Shown here one piece after another: positions 8,340 through 16,403 of a stretch of 64,000 bases of DNA. The DNA lies in the NCBI GenBank assembly GCA_963829505.1, contig CAWHIL010000001.1, positions 744,001-808,000 of the forward strand, in the 5' to 3' direction. The notes under the pieces are model-generated. The model had not been told where the DNA came from and did no database searches. It worked only from the letters and a program-made list of their open reading frames with translations. This DNA comes from Roseiarcus sp963829505. GTDB lineage: Bacteria > Pseudomonadota > Alphaproteobacteria > Rhizobiales > Beijerinckiaceae. The position numbers and the translations under genes are program-made. Position 1 is the first letter of the stretch. Every line of letters begins with the position of its first letter.

Positions 8340-8426
8340 TTATCGCGCCTTCATCCGCCGGACCTGCGCGGCGAGGATCAGGGCGGCGAACAGGCCCTGC
8401 ACGAAGACGGGCGGCAGCTCGATCAT
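8340..8426 (-). CDS. Possible 28-residue hydrophobic mini-protein
   Basis: The frame encodes MIELPPVFVQGLFAALILAA followed by QVRRMKAR: a short hydrophobic helix with a basic end, compatible with a single-pass membrane peptide. Its ATG overlaps the stop of the mini-ORF upstream (ATGA at 8423-8426), the arrangement of translationally coupled genes. No family is recognised. The stop is 138 bases upstream of flhA. The overlap and the membrane-like composition are the only evidence. Confidence 0.35.
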   Translation of the reverse strand: MIELPPVFVQGLFAALILAAQVRRMKAR

Positions 8427-8524
8427 GCGGTCGCCGTCTTGGCGCGGGCGAAACCCCAGGCGAGGTAGGCGGTCGTCGCGAGGACGCTGATCGCGACGTA
8501 GGACTCGAGAAACGGCTGGATCAT
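8423..8524 (-). CDS. Possible 33-residue single-span membrane mini-protein
   Basis: The product begins MIQPFLESYVAISVLATTAY and ends LAWGFARAKTATA: one hydrophobic helix of about 18 residues with a basic C-terminal tail. The ATG has a GGAG ribosome site ten bases upstream. It is translationally coupled to a second mini-ORF (8340-8426). Very short membrane peptides of this kind can be small subunits of larger membrane complexes, but I recognise no family. It lies upstream of flhA on the same strand. Confidence 0.4.
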   Translation of the reverse strand: MIQPFLESYVAISVLATTAYLAWGFARAKTATA

Positions 8525-8839
8525 GGGGTCTTTCTCCATACGGGCGGTCGGCCGCAGGCCCGCCGGCGCGGCTTCTCGAACCATGGCCGAAATCCTTGAC
8601 CGGCCTGTTAACATGGAGCGTAGAATTCAGGGTCAACTCACGTTACGTCATCTATCGGCGAAGAGAAGCTGCTCATCAAAGCTTAAATCGAAGGCGTGCA
8701 GTTTGCGGATATGCCAACTCCGAAGATAACTCGCCTGAATACGCTCATAATATTTTGAGACTTTTCCCGTAACCGATGTGAGGAGCGGGGCGCGCGCTAG
8801 GCGGGCCGCTTCCAGGCGTTCGACCAGAGGAGAGCCGAC

Positions 8840-9001
8840 ATGAACCTGTTCAGACAGTTCACGCTGAACGCCGGGGGCGCGACCGCGATCGAATACGCGC
8901 TGATCGCGAGCCTGATCGCGGTCGTGATCATCGGGGCGGTCGCGCTCGTCGGCACCCAGGTCAGCACGGTCTTCGGCGAGGCCGGCGCCGCCCTGCATTA
9001 G
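8840..9001 (+). CDS. Flp family type IVb pilin
   Basis: The 53-residue product has the Flp pilin pattern: a short leader-like start (MNLFRQFTLNAGG), then ATAIEYALIASLIAVVIIGA with the conserved Glu five residues into the mature hydrophobic helix, and a small C-terminal tail. Processing would be expected after the glycines by a TadV-type peptidase. A purine-rich GAGGAGAG ribosome site precedes the ATG. No tad or cpa assembly gene is in the window, so this is an orphan pilin locus here. The 200 bases upstream are AT-rich compared with the surroundings and probably contain its promoter. Confidence 0.85.
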   Translation: MNLFRQFTLNAGGATAIEYALIASLIAVVIIGAVALVGTQVSTVFGEAGAALH

Positions 9002-9061
9002 GCGGGCGCTCGAGGCTCTTCAGGCTGCGCGGCTTCTTGCGCGCCGCCCTTGAAGGGGACG

Positions 9062-10165
9062 ATGGCAGCGTCTAGGCCTCCCCCCGTGACGACCGCCGCC
9101 AAAAGCGCCCCGCAACCCCGGCCGGTTCGCCTCACGTCGCCCGGCGACCTGGTGGCGGCGGGCCTCGCTGCGCCCGAGCGGCTCGCCGAACTCGAAGCCG
9201 TCGCCGCGCGCTACGCGGTCGGTCTGACGCCGGCGCTGGCGAAGCTCATCGACCCGGCGGACCCCGCCGACCCGATCGCGCGCCAGTTCGTTCCCGACGG
9301 CCGCGAGCTCAGGCGCGATCCGGCTGAAAGCGACGACCCGATCGGCGACGACGCGAAAAGCCCGCTCGAGGGGCTCGTCCACCGCTATCCGGACCGGGTG
9401 CTGATCAAGCTCGCTTCCGTCTGCGCGGTCTATTGCCGGTTCTGCTTCCGCCGCGAGCGCGTCGGGCCGGGCTCGGGGCTCCTCGGCCCCGCGGCCTTCT
9501 CCGCCGCGCTCGACTACGTTCGGGCGCGGCCGCAAATCTGGGAGGTGATCCTGACGGGCGGCGATCCGCTGACCCTCTCACCCCGGCGCATCGCCGAAAC
9601 GACGGCGGTGATTGCAGCGATCGATCACATCAAGGCGCTGCGCTGGCACACCAGGATCCCGGTCGCGGCGCCGGAGCGCGTGACCCCGGCCCTGGCGCGA
9701 GCGCTCGACGCCGGAGGCAAGACGGTCATCGTCGCCGTCCACGCAAACCATCCGCGCGAGATCGGCCCCGAGACGCGAGCGGCCTGCCGGCGTCTCGCCG
9801 AGCGGGGCATTCTCCTCGTCGGCCAGACCGTTCTGCTCAGGGGGGTGAACGACGACGCCGGCGTTCTGGAGGCGCTGATGCGCGCGCTCGTCGAGGCGCG
9901 CGTCAAGCCCTACTACCTGCACCACGGCGATCTCGCGCCGGGGACGTCGCACTGGCGCGTGCCGATCCGCGAGGGTCAGACGTTGATGACCGCGTTGCGC
10001 GCCCGCCTCTCAGGACTTGCGCTGCCGACCTACGTGCTCGACATCCCGGGCGGCCACGGCAAGGTCCCCATCGGCCCCGCCTCGCTGCACGCGGACGGCG
10101 AAGGCCGCTGGAAAATCGTCGATCCACAGGGAAATGAGCACGCCTACCGTGAGGCGTGCGCCTGA
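9062..10165 (+). CDS. Lysine 2,3-aminomutase family radical SAM enzyme (EpmB/KamA-like)
   Basis: The 367-residue product carries the radical SAM cluster motif CAVYCRFC at about residues 120-127, LTGGDPLTLSP for SAM binding, and the PLP/lysine region VKPYYLHHGDLAPGTSHWRVP and LDIPGGHGKVPI of KamA-like enzymes. In bacteria such short forms (EpmB) convert lysine to beta-lysine for modification of translation factor EF-P. The EpmA and EF-P genes are not in this window, so that role is inferred from family. I took ATG 9062, behind GAAGGGGAC, over the in-frame TTG 9050. It stands alone on its strand. Confidence 0.85.
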   Translation: MAASRPPPVTTAAKSAPQPRPVRLTSPGDLVAAGLAAPERLAELEAVAARYAVGLTPALAKLIDPADPADPIARQFVPDGRELRRDPAESDDPIGDDAKSPLEGLVHRYPDRVLIKLASVCAVYCRFCFRRERVGPGSGLLGPAAFSAALDYVRARPQIWEVILTGGDPLTLSPRRIAETTAVIAAIDHIKALRWHTRIPVAAPERVTPALARALDAGGKTVIVAVHANHPREIGPETRAACRRLAERGILLVGQTVLLRGVNDDAGVLEALMRALVEARVKPYYLHHGDLAPGTSHWRVPIREGQTLMTALRARLSGLALPTYVLDIPGGHGKVPIGPASLHADGEGRWKIVDPQGNEHAYREACA

Positions 10166-10378
10166 TCCCAGCAAGCCGCCGCGGCCGCTCAGGATCGAAC
10201 CGTGTGGGTCTGGACGGCGGCGCCGTGAACGGTCCGCTCGGGCGCGTAAACGACGCGAACTCAGCACATAGCCGCTGACGGCGACAATGACGGTGGCCAC
10301 GATAAGGGTCATGATGAAACGGACCATCGTCTCGTCCGGCTCATCCACGTCGTCCATGTGGTCTTCGACTTCGCTCAT
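10010..10378 (-). CDS. Hypothetical single-span membrane protein, overlapping aminomutase 3' end
   Basis: From ATG 10376-10378 the frame reads an acidic start (MSEVEDHMDDVDEPDE), a membrane helix (MVRFIMTLIVATVIVAVSGY) and a strongly basic stretch. This N-terminal part, in otherwise empty DNA, looks like a real small protein. The rest runs antisense into the last 156 bases of the aminomutase gene and is unlike natural protein, so the true gene may be shorter or frame-shifted. No family is recognised. Confidence 0.35.
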   Translation of the reverse strand: MSEVEDHMDDVDEPDETMVRFIMTLIVATVIVAVSGYVLSSRRLRARADRSRRRRPDPHGSILSGRGGLLGSGARLTVGVLISLWIDDFPAAFAVRVQRGGADGDLAVAARDVEHVGRQRKS

Positions 10379-10535
10379 TGCGGGTTCCCCTCCGCATCGC
10401 GCCGGGGACCTTCCCCTGCGGCAATCGGCCACACTACCGACGGGTTGCGTGCGCGCGATGTGATGGCCGTCACAGCAACGCCCGTGCCCACGGCATTGTT
10501 CCGTTTTCGGACAAGTTTTGAGGATTTGCGGCCTA

Positions 10536-10952
10536 TTAGCCGAAAAGGCCGCCGGTTTCGCTGGGCTTAAGCCGGATCAGCCGCGAATCCTCGACCGCCG
10601 CCTGGCGATGTTTGACCGCCTCGCGGTAGACGGGATCGCGGAGCATGGCGGCGAAGGCCGCGACACTCGGATATTCGGCGATAAAGCAGTGGTCCCAGCG
10701 CTCTGCGCCGGGCCCGATCAGCATGAGTTCGAAGAGGCCGCGCCACACGATGCGCCCGCCGACGCCCGAGAAGACGGGGCCGCTCTCGCGGCCGTAAGCC
10801 GCATAGGCCTCGGCGCCGGTCGCCGCGCGCCCGTCCGGGTAGGCGGCAGCCGCCCGGAGCCGCACCAGGTTCAGCATATGGATCGGGCCATCGCGAGCGT
10901 CGGCGCGGAAGGCCGCGAACGTCTCCCGGGTCGGATCGACGAAGCCGGTCAT
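10536..10952 (-). CDS. DUF1330 domain protein
   Basis: The 138-residue product has the DUF1330 ferredoxin-like-fold pattern: IHMLNLVRLR at the N-terminal strand, GAEAYAAYGRES helix, and ERWDHCFIAEYPSVAAFAAMLRDPVYREAVKHRQAAVEDSRLI spread over the second half. Family members are small dimeric proteins of uncertain function. The ATG lies two bases after the stop of the oxygenase-like gene, so the two form an operon; they might act in the same oxidative step, but there is no direct evidence. Confidence 0.75.
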   Translation of the reverse strand: MTGFVDPTRETFAAFRADARDGPIHMLNLVRLRAAAAYPDGRAATGAEAYAAYGRESGPVFSGVGGRIVWRGLFELMLIGPGAERWDHCFIAEYPSVAAFAAMLRDPVYREAVKHRQAAVEDSRLIRLKPSETGGLFG

Positions 10953-10954
10953 CG

Positions 10955-11722
10955 TCAACGGTATTCCGCCGCCTCGTCCCCCTTCGGGGGCTTGGCGTAA
11001 TAGGTGTTGAGGATGGTCATCCGGGGCTTTGCGTTGTCGAGAGCGATCGCCTCGCGCCCGTGCCAGCTCGAATGCAGGAGGCTGTGGGCCGGGTGGATGA
11101 CGACGAAGGCGAAGCCGCTGTTCGGCAGGAAGGCGGACGTCTTCACCTTGACGAGGCCATAGGACTTCCAGGCGAAGACGCCCATCGGCGACACCTTGTA
11201 GACGGTCGTTCCGAGTTCCGGCCGGCTCGCGTCCTCCGGCATGTAGATGAGGACGGTCAGCACCTTGCGGCGCGTGTCGGGGTGCGGCTTGATCGCGTAG
11301 CCGTCGTAATCGGCGTAGAGCACCGGCTGCGGATGCATCGGCACCGGCCAGGCCTCGCCGCTGCCCCTGGCGCGAATGCGCAAGCCCGCCTCGAGCTTCT
11401 GGCGAAAGGCGTCCTGGATCTCCCGCGCCGAGAGCGCGTCCGAAACCGCCCGCCACAGCGCCGTCCGTTCCGCGTCGCCCGCTTCGACCCGGGCGTCCCA
11501 GAGCGTGTACTGCTTGCGGGTGCGCGCCCCGTTGAGATCGACGTAGCGGTCGGCGTCGGGCCAGCTCCTGAGCAGCCTGGCGTAGACGTCGGCGGCGAAG
11601 AAGTTCTGAAAGGTCAGGTGCGGATAGGGCTTTTCGGTCAAGGTCCCGGCGAGAATCGAGGCGACGCCGTGGCTGACGATCGCGCCGTACAGGGTCTCGG
11701 AAGGGGCCGCGTCTGCGATCAT
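10955..11722 (-). CDS. 2OG-Fe(II) oxygenase-like protein
   Basis: The 255-residue protein fits the double-stranded beta-helix oxygenase pattern: YADYDGYAIKPHPDTRRK supplies a candidate HxD iron pair (His-Pro-Asp), VLTVLIYMPED is the following core strand, and FVVIHPAHSLLHSSWHGREAI supplies candidate distal His and the basic residue for 2-oxoglutarate. These are the features of prolyl-hydroxylase-like 2OG dioxygenases, but overall identity is low and the substrate unknown. It is followed within two bases by a DUF1330 gene. The start ATG is 11720-11722. Confidence 0.6.
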   Translation of the reverse strand: MIADAAPSETLYGAIVSHGVASILAGTLTEKPYPHLTFQNFFAADVYARLLRSWPDADRYVDLNGARTRKQYTLWDARVEAGDAERTALWRAVSDALSAREIQDAFRQKLEAGLRIRARGSGEAWPVPMHPQPVLYADYDGYAIKPHPDTRRKVLTVLIYMPEDASRPELGTTVYKVSPMGVFAWKSYGLVKVKTSAFLPNSGFAFVVIHPAHSLLHSSWHGREAIALDNAKPRMTILNTYYAKPPKGDEAAEYR

Positions 11723-12015
11723 GGGTCCTTCATGCTCCGGAGGCGGTCAACCGTTCCCGCCGGATTGGCGCGGAACCTATACGCTTCGCGGGCCGAGGTC
11801 CAAGCCCCAAATTATAAAGGCGATCGGCTCAAATAGCGACGCACCTTCACGCGGAAATGACCATGGGCGGGGTCCGCGGAGGCGCTCGGGCCGCCCCCAT
11901 TGCCACAAGCCGCGTTCGCACCGTATCTTCCCTGAATCGTCCGCCCGCCACGCTCGCTGGAGGCCTGCCCTCGGCGGGCCTTCGGGCGGGCCCCGGCCTT
12001 TGGGGTAAGCGAACC

Positions 12016-12369
12016 ATGTGGGAGCCGCGTGAGTTCCGAATGTGGGCGGACAGGAGGTCGCCTCGCATCGCCGCGCGCCTGCACAGGATCGAGATGCGCT
12101 TGATCCTGTTCGTGGCTTTCGTAGCCCTTCAACTCAGCGACGTCCTGACGACTCAGGCCATCATCGCGCACGGCGGCGGCGAGCAAAATCCGATCGTCCT
12201 GCATCTCATGCATTCGTTCGGCGATGCCTGGTGGATCCCGAAGCTCTGCGTCGCCGCCGCGGCGGGCGCGGTCGTCGCGATCGGCAACCGCCGCTATATC
12301 GTCTTCCTGGTTGGCCTGATGACGTTCGTCGTCATGAACAACGAGGTCGTCCTGGCGGCCCTGCAATAA
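12016..12369 (+). CDS. Small integral membrane protein, DUF5658-like
   Basis: From ATG 12016 the product is 117 residues with three hydrophobic segments: LILFVAFVALQLSDVLTTQA, WIPKLCVAAAAGAVVAIG and YIVFLVGLMTFVVMNNEVVL. The DVLTT...GGGEQNPI pattern between the first two resembles DUF5658 membrane proteins. Starts at ATG 12040 or ATG 12094 (AGGATCGAG upstream) are equally plausible, and the latter begins right at the first helix. The 293-base upstream gap (11723-12015) shows no recognisable element apart from GC-rich hairpins. Function unknown. Confidence 0.6.
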   Translation: MWEPREFRMWADRRSPRIAARLHRIEMRLILFVAFVALQLSDVLTTQAIIAHGGGEQNPIVLHLMHSFGDAWWIPKLCVAAAAGAVVAIGNRRYIVFLVGLMTFVVMNNEVVLAALQ

Positions 12370-12462
12370 GGCCCGCTCTCCTCGTCTGCCTGAGGCGGGA
12401 AGGGGGTGCGCCGAAACGGCAGTTCGAACGACGCCGCCTCAGACGCGCCGAGCACCCGCCCG

Positions 12463-13050
12463 TTAAAGGCGCCGTGCGACGAACTGCACGATCTCGGTCA
12501 TCACCTTCGCCGACGCATCGTTGAGGGCGGCGACCACCGCCCCGGCGTCGGTCGAGGCGACGGGCGTGCGGGCGGAGAGGATCGCGAGATCGCGGATCCG
12601 GCCGCCGGTCAGCGCCACGATCTTGGCGGCGACCTCGACATGAGCCTCGGACGCCGTCGCGTCGAGTTCGAAGGCGCGGATGTCGAGGTCGAGCTGATAT
12701 TCGGCGCTGGCGCCCGCGCTGTCGATGAAGCGCCCGAGGCCGGCGTTCTGGAAGCTCTCGCTCAGGCGCGCGCGGAAGAGCGAGGTGAGCTGCTGCGGCC
12801 AGCGGACGCCGGGCAGAAGTTCGAGCGCCTGGCCGTTGCGCACGAGGATCCGGTCGCTGTCGAGATCGAGGGTTGCGACCGGCTGGCCGATGCGCACCTG
12901 CGCGCGAAGGGCGCGCTCCGCGGGCGGCCTGGCCGCGGTGAGGTCGGTCACCGAAGCCGAGGGGCCCGCGCAGGCGGCGAGCAGACACGCGAGCGCCGCG
13001 AGCGCGACTCTCCACGTTATCCCGACCGACGCCCCCCGAGAACCCATCAT
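12463..13050 (-). CDS. ABC-type transport auxiliary lipoprotein (PqiC/MlaD partner)
   Basis: The 195-residue product opens with a lipoprotein signal peptide and lipobox (LAALACLLAACAGPS), with the Cys as lipidation site. The mature part follows the ABC_trans_aux pattern: VRIGQPVATLDLDSDRILVR, WPQQLTSLFRARLSESFQN and a C-terminal VVAALNDASAKVMTEIVQFV helix. Such lipoproteins sit in the outer membrane next to MCE-domain transporters. Its ATG overlaps the stop of the mlaD-like gene (ATGA), placing it last in the transporter operon. Confidence 0.82.
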   Translation of the reverse strand: MMGSRGASVGITWRVALAALACLLAACAGPSASVTDLTAARPPAERALRAQVRIGQPVATLDLDSDRILVRNGQALELLPGVRWPQQLTSLFRARLSESFQNAGLGRFIDSAGASAEYQLDLDIRAFELDATASEAHVEVAAKIVALTGGRIRDLAILSARTPVASTDAGAVVAALNDASAKVMTEIVQFVARRL

Positions 13051-14342
13051 TGCCCGCCGTGATAGTCCGGCAGCGAACGCTTCGCGCCCCAGATGACCTG
13101 ACTTGGATCGCGCTCGAAGGAACGCACGACCCGATCGACGTCGTCAAGCACCCGCTGTCCCTGCACGGCGAGCGCCTCGTACTGCCTGAGGCCCGAGCCC
13201 GAGAAGCGCGTCAGGCCGGCCGCGATCTCCTTGACGTGCAAATCGACGTTGTCGGCGAGCCGCTTGATCGACGCCGCCGCGTCGCCGACTTCCGAGAGCG
13301 CCCCCTTGGTGTCGGGCGAGCCGAGGAAGCCTTGCGCGCTCGTCATCAGCCCGTCGAGCTTGTCGGCCGAATCGTTGAGCTTGGCGGTGATCTCGGAGGC
13401 GTTCTTCAGCGTCGCGTCGATGTTGCCGCGGTTCTCGCGCACCGTCTCGGCGACGTCGGCGGCCGAGTTGACGACGTCGGCCACCTTGCCGGGATTGATC
13501 GACTTGGCGATGGCGTCGATGTTGGCGATCGCGGAATCGAGCTTGGTCGAGGATTCGTTGAGCTTGCCGATGAAGGTCGCGCCGTCGCGCAGGATCGCCT
13601 GGGTGTCGCCCGAACTCGCCGCCAGCGCCTTGGAAAAGGTCTGGACGTTGGCGATGACGGCGTTCACCTTGGCCGCGTCGAGCGCCTTGATGAGCGTGTC
13701 GGCGTCGTCGGAGAGAACCGCCGCCTTCTTGGCGAGCGGCTCGATGGTCCGCCCGAGGTCGGCGATGCTGCCCAGCGCCTCGTCGAGCCGCCCGGCGTTG
13801 TGGCCGAGCGCCATCGAGAACGCCTGGACGTTCTCGATGGTCTGGTGGATCGGGGTGGCGTTCTCGACCAGGAGGCTGTTGGCGAGGTCGAGCACATAGC
13901 CGGCCTTCGTCTGCAGGTCGGCGAGCGTCGCGGTCGGCAGCGAGGCGATGACCGGCGGGTTGCCCTTGAGCTCGGCCGCCCCCTTCTCGTCTCCGCCCTT
14001 GAGCGCCACGACGCCTGTGCCGACCAGCCCCTGCAACTCGAGTTGCGCCTTGGTGTTGGCGTTGATCGGCGCGCTCTCGTTGGTGACGTCGATGTCGGCG
14101 ATGACCTGCCTCGGATTGTCCTTGACGAAGCTGAGGTTCGTCACCTCGCCGACCTTGAGGCCGTTGAACAGCACGTTGCCGCCCGTGGCGAGGCCGTTGA
14201 CCGAACCCTCGAAGATGACCTGGTAATGGCGATGCGAACCGGTGGCGCCGTGGCCGATGATCCACATGATGAAGGCGAACGCGCCGAGCACCGCCGCGAG
14301 GGTGAAGGCGCCGATCAGGACAAAATTGGCCCGCGTCTCCAT
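13047..14342 (-). CDS. mlaD: MlaD/MCE-domain lipid transport protein
   Basis: The 431-residue protein has one N-terminal membrane helix (residues 5-30) followed by a single MCE domain at about 37-115 (YQVIFEGSVNGLATGG, VLFNGLKVGEVTNLSF, LEGLVGTGVVAL-like strand). The remaining ~300 residues form long amphipathic helices with many Asp/Asn/Ala repeats (IEPLAKKAAVLSDDADTLIK, SAADVAETVRENRGNID), expected to build a periplasmic tube. It is the substrate-binding ring of a phospholipid ABC transporter. I set the start at METRANF because the upstream 33 codons look non-protein. Neighbours are the ATPase, permease and lipoprotein. Confidence 0.88.
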   Translation of the reverse strand: METRANFVLIGAFTLAAVLGAFAFIMWIIGHGATGSHRHYQVIFEGSVNGLATGGNVLFNGLKVGEVTNLSFVKDNPRQVIADIDVTNESAPINANTKAQLELQGLVGTGVVALKGGDEKGAAELKGNPPVIASLPTATLADLQTKAGYVLDLANSLLVENATPIHQTIENVQAFSMALGHNAGRLDEALGSIADLGRTIEPLAKKAAVLSDDADTLIKALDAAKVNAVIANVQTFSKALAASSGDTQAILRDGATFIGKLNESSTKLDSAIANIDAIAKSINPGKVADVVNSAADVAETVRENRGNIDATLKNASEITAKLNDSADKLDGLMTSAQGFLGSPDTKGALSEVGDAAASIKRLADNVDLHVKEIAAGLTRFSGSGLRQYEALAVQGQRVLDDVDRVVRSFERDPSQVIWGAKRSLPDYHGGQ

Positions 14343-14356
14343 GAAGTCGCTACGCC

Positions 14357-15196
14357 CTACGCTGGATGCGGCGCCGGAGACGCAGTCCCCGCACCGGCCC
14401 GCACCACGCCCCGCTTGCCGTGAAAATAGGCTTTGAGCCAAGGATCGGTGGATTGCAAGAGTTCTTCGATTTTTCCGACGGCCGACACCTTGCCGTGACC
14501 GAGCACCGCGACCCGGTTGCAGATCGCGAACAGGCTGTCGAGATCGTGCGTCACCATGAAGACGGTGAGGCCGAGCGTCTTTTGCAAGGTGCCGATGAGG
14601 TCGTCGAAGTCGCCGGCCGAGATCGGGTCGAGGCCCGAGGTCGGCTCGTCGAGAAAGACGACCTCGGGATCGAGCGCGAGGGCGCGAGCGAGCGCCGCGC
14701 GCTTCGTCATGCCGCCGGAAAGCTCCGAGGGGTACTTGTCGGCCGCGTCCTGCGGCAGGCCGACGAGGTGCAGCTTCTGCGCCACGAGGCCGTCCATCAT
14801 GCCCTGCGACAGCTTGAGGCGCTCACGCATCGGCGTCTGGATGTTCTGCCGCACCGTAAGGCTGGAGAACAGCGCCCCTTCCTGGAAGAGGACGCCCCAG
14901 CGCTCGCCGATCAGGAGGCGCTCCTGATGCGTCAGATGGTCGAGGTCGTGACCGAAGGCCTCGATCGTGCCGGCGCGCTTGTGGATGAGGCCGAGGATCG
15001 TGCGGGTCAGCACCGACTTGCCGGCGCCCGAGGCGCCGACGAAGCCGAGCACCTCGCCGCGATAGATGTCGAGATCGAGGCCGTCCATCACGAGCCGGTC
15101 GCCGAAGCCGACGGTGAGGCCGCGCACGCGGATGAGAACGTCGCGCCCCGACGCGGGAAGGGTCTCGAGCCCGGAGGGTGAGAGGACCGCGCTCAA
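14357..15196 (-). CDS. mlaF: Mla-type ABC transporter ATP-binding protein
   Basis: The 279-residue ATPase shows Walker A GASGAGKS (about residues 49-56), the Q-loop region GVLFQEGALFSS, the signature LSGGMTKRAALARALAL and Walker B EVVFLDEPTSGLDP with the switch His in MVTHDLDS. The best start is the TTG at 15194-15196, which overlaps the TGA of the permease gene and yields MSAVLSPSGLETLP. No ATG is available before the conserved VRGLTVGFG strand. It energises the MlaE-like permease encoded immediately upstream and belongs to the four-gene lipid-transport operon. Confidence 0.88.
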   Translation of the reverse strand: MSAVLSPSGLETLPASGRDVLIRVRGLTVGFGDRLVMDGLDLDIYRGEVLGFVGASGAGKSVLTRTILGLIHKRAGTIEAFGHDLDHLTHQERLLIGERWGVLFQEGALFSSLTVRQNIQTPMRERLKLSQGMMDGLVAQKLHLVGLPQDAADKYPSELSGGMTKRAALARALALDPEVVFLDEPTSGLDPISAGDFDDLIGTLQKTLGLTVFMVTHDLDSLFAICNRVAVLGHGKVSAVGKIEELLQSTDPWLKAYFHGKRGVVRAGAGTASPAPHPA

Positions 15197-16329
15197 TAGT
15201 CCACCGCGGAAAAGAACATCGCGAACAGGCCGTCGAGCACGATGACCATGAAGATCGATTTGACCACCGAGGCGGTCACGTTGCGGCCGAGCAACTCGGC
15301 CGATCCGCGCACGTCCATGCCCTCGACGCCGGCGATGATGCCGATGGTGGCGGCCATGAAAGGCGCCTTGATCAGGCCGACGGCGAAGGTCTCGGTCAGG
15401 ATCGCGTTGTGAACGCGGGCGATGAACACGGTCGGCGTTATTCCCGCGTAGAGCCAGCTCACCAGCAGGCCGCCCGTCAATTGCGCGAGGTCGGCGAGGA
15501 AAGTCAGGACCGGGAGCGCGATGACCAGCGCCACGAGGCGCGGCATGATCAGGACCTCGAGCGGATCGAGCGCCATCACGCGCAGCGCGTCGATCTCCTC
15601 GCGCATCGCCATCGAGCCGATCTCGGCGGTGATCGCCGATCCCGTCCGGCCGGCGATCATGATGGCGGTCATGAGCAACCCGAGTTCGCGCAACCCGAGC
15701 ACGGCGACCAGGTTGATGGCGTAGGTCGAGGCGCCGAACATCGCGAGCTGGAAGATGCCCTGCTGCATGACGATCGCGCCGACCAGAAAATTGATGAGCA
15801 CGATGATCGGCACGCTGCGCAGCGAATAGTTCTCGAGATGATAGGTCATCGAGGTCCATCGCCAGCGATGCGGAAACGGCAGCAGCCGCACGGTCATCGC
15901 GACCATTTCGCCGAAGAAGCTCACGCCCTCGGCGAGATCGTGTCCGGCCGTGTAGACCGATTCCCCGATCGAGGTGAGGAGCGACACCGCGGTCGGCGGG
16001 TGGCTCGACTTCGGCGCCTCGACCGGCGTGTAGCCGGCCTCCTTGAGGAGAAGGGCGATCTCCGGCCGGGCGCCCCGATAGCGGGCGGCGATCCCGGCGT
16101 CGGCGAGGTCGACCCGCGCCCGGTCGATCGCCCAGGCGCCGGCGGTGTCCATGTGGTCGATGGCGGTGAGATCGAGGACCGCCCGCCTGGCGCCGCCGCT
16201 CTCCGGCCTCGCCAGCGAATCCGCGCTCGCCTCCAGCGTCTCGCCGAACGCGATCGTCCAGTCCCCTCTGAGGGCGAGAAGCAACCCGTCTGCGCCGACC
16301 TGGCGGGTGACGGAAGGCGCAGCGGACAC
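15193..16329 (-). CDS. mlaE: MlaE-type ABC permease with N-terminal STAS-like domain
   Basis: The 378-residue protein has an N-terminal STAS-like domain (residues ~1-100: LLLALRGDWTIAFGETLEAS, AVLDLTAIDHMDTAGAWAID) fused to a MlaE permease with five membrane segments, including LRELGLLMTAIMIAGRTGSA and EIGSMAMREEIDALRVMALD, the conserved coupling region. In Escherichia coli the STAS function is a separate protein (MlaB); here it is fused. The start GTG 16327-16329 follows a GGAGAG ribosome site eight bases upstream; no ATG fits. It is the first gene of the operon, and the repeat array begins just upstream. Confidence 0.88.
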   Translation of the reverse strand: MSAAPSVTRQVGADGLLLALRGDWTIAFGETLEASADSLARPESGGARRAVLDLTAIDHMDTAGAWAIDRARVDLADAGIAARYRGARPEIALLLKEAGYTPVEAPKSSHPPTAVSLLTSIGESVYTAGHDLAEGVSFFGEMVAMTVRLLPFPHRWRWTSMTYHLENYSLRSVPIIVLINFLVGAIVMQQGIFQLAMFGASTYAINLVAVLGLRELGLLMTAIMIAGRTGSAITAEIGSMAMREEIDALRVMALDPLEVLIMPRLVALVIALPVLTFLADLAQLTGGLLVSWLYAGITPTVFIARVHNAILTETFAVGLIKAPFMAATIGIIAGVEGMDVRGSAELLGRNVTASVVKSIFMVIVLDGLFAMFFSAVDY

Positions 16330-16403
16330 GCGGGAAACTCTCCGACAACCTTGCCAGACGTCGTTATAGCTTATGACCGGGCGCTGTCGAGCGCACGGGG
16401 CTC

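Noticed and set aside
4253..8468. Long plus-strand open frames opposite the fliR and flhA genes
   Set aside because: Composition is dominated by Arg, Asp, Glu and His from antisense codons; FliR and FlhA on the minus strand match their families throughout.
10166..10300. Possible tRNA downstream of the aminomutase
   Set aside because: A GATCGAACC-like stretch near 10192 resembles a T-loop, but no acceptor stem or anticodon arm can be folded around it.
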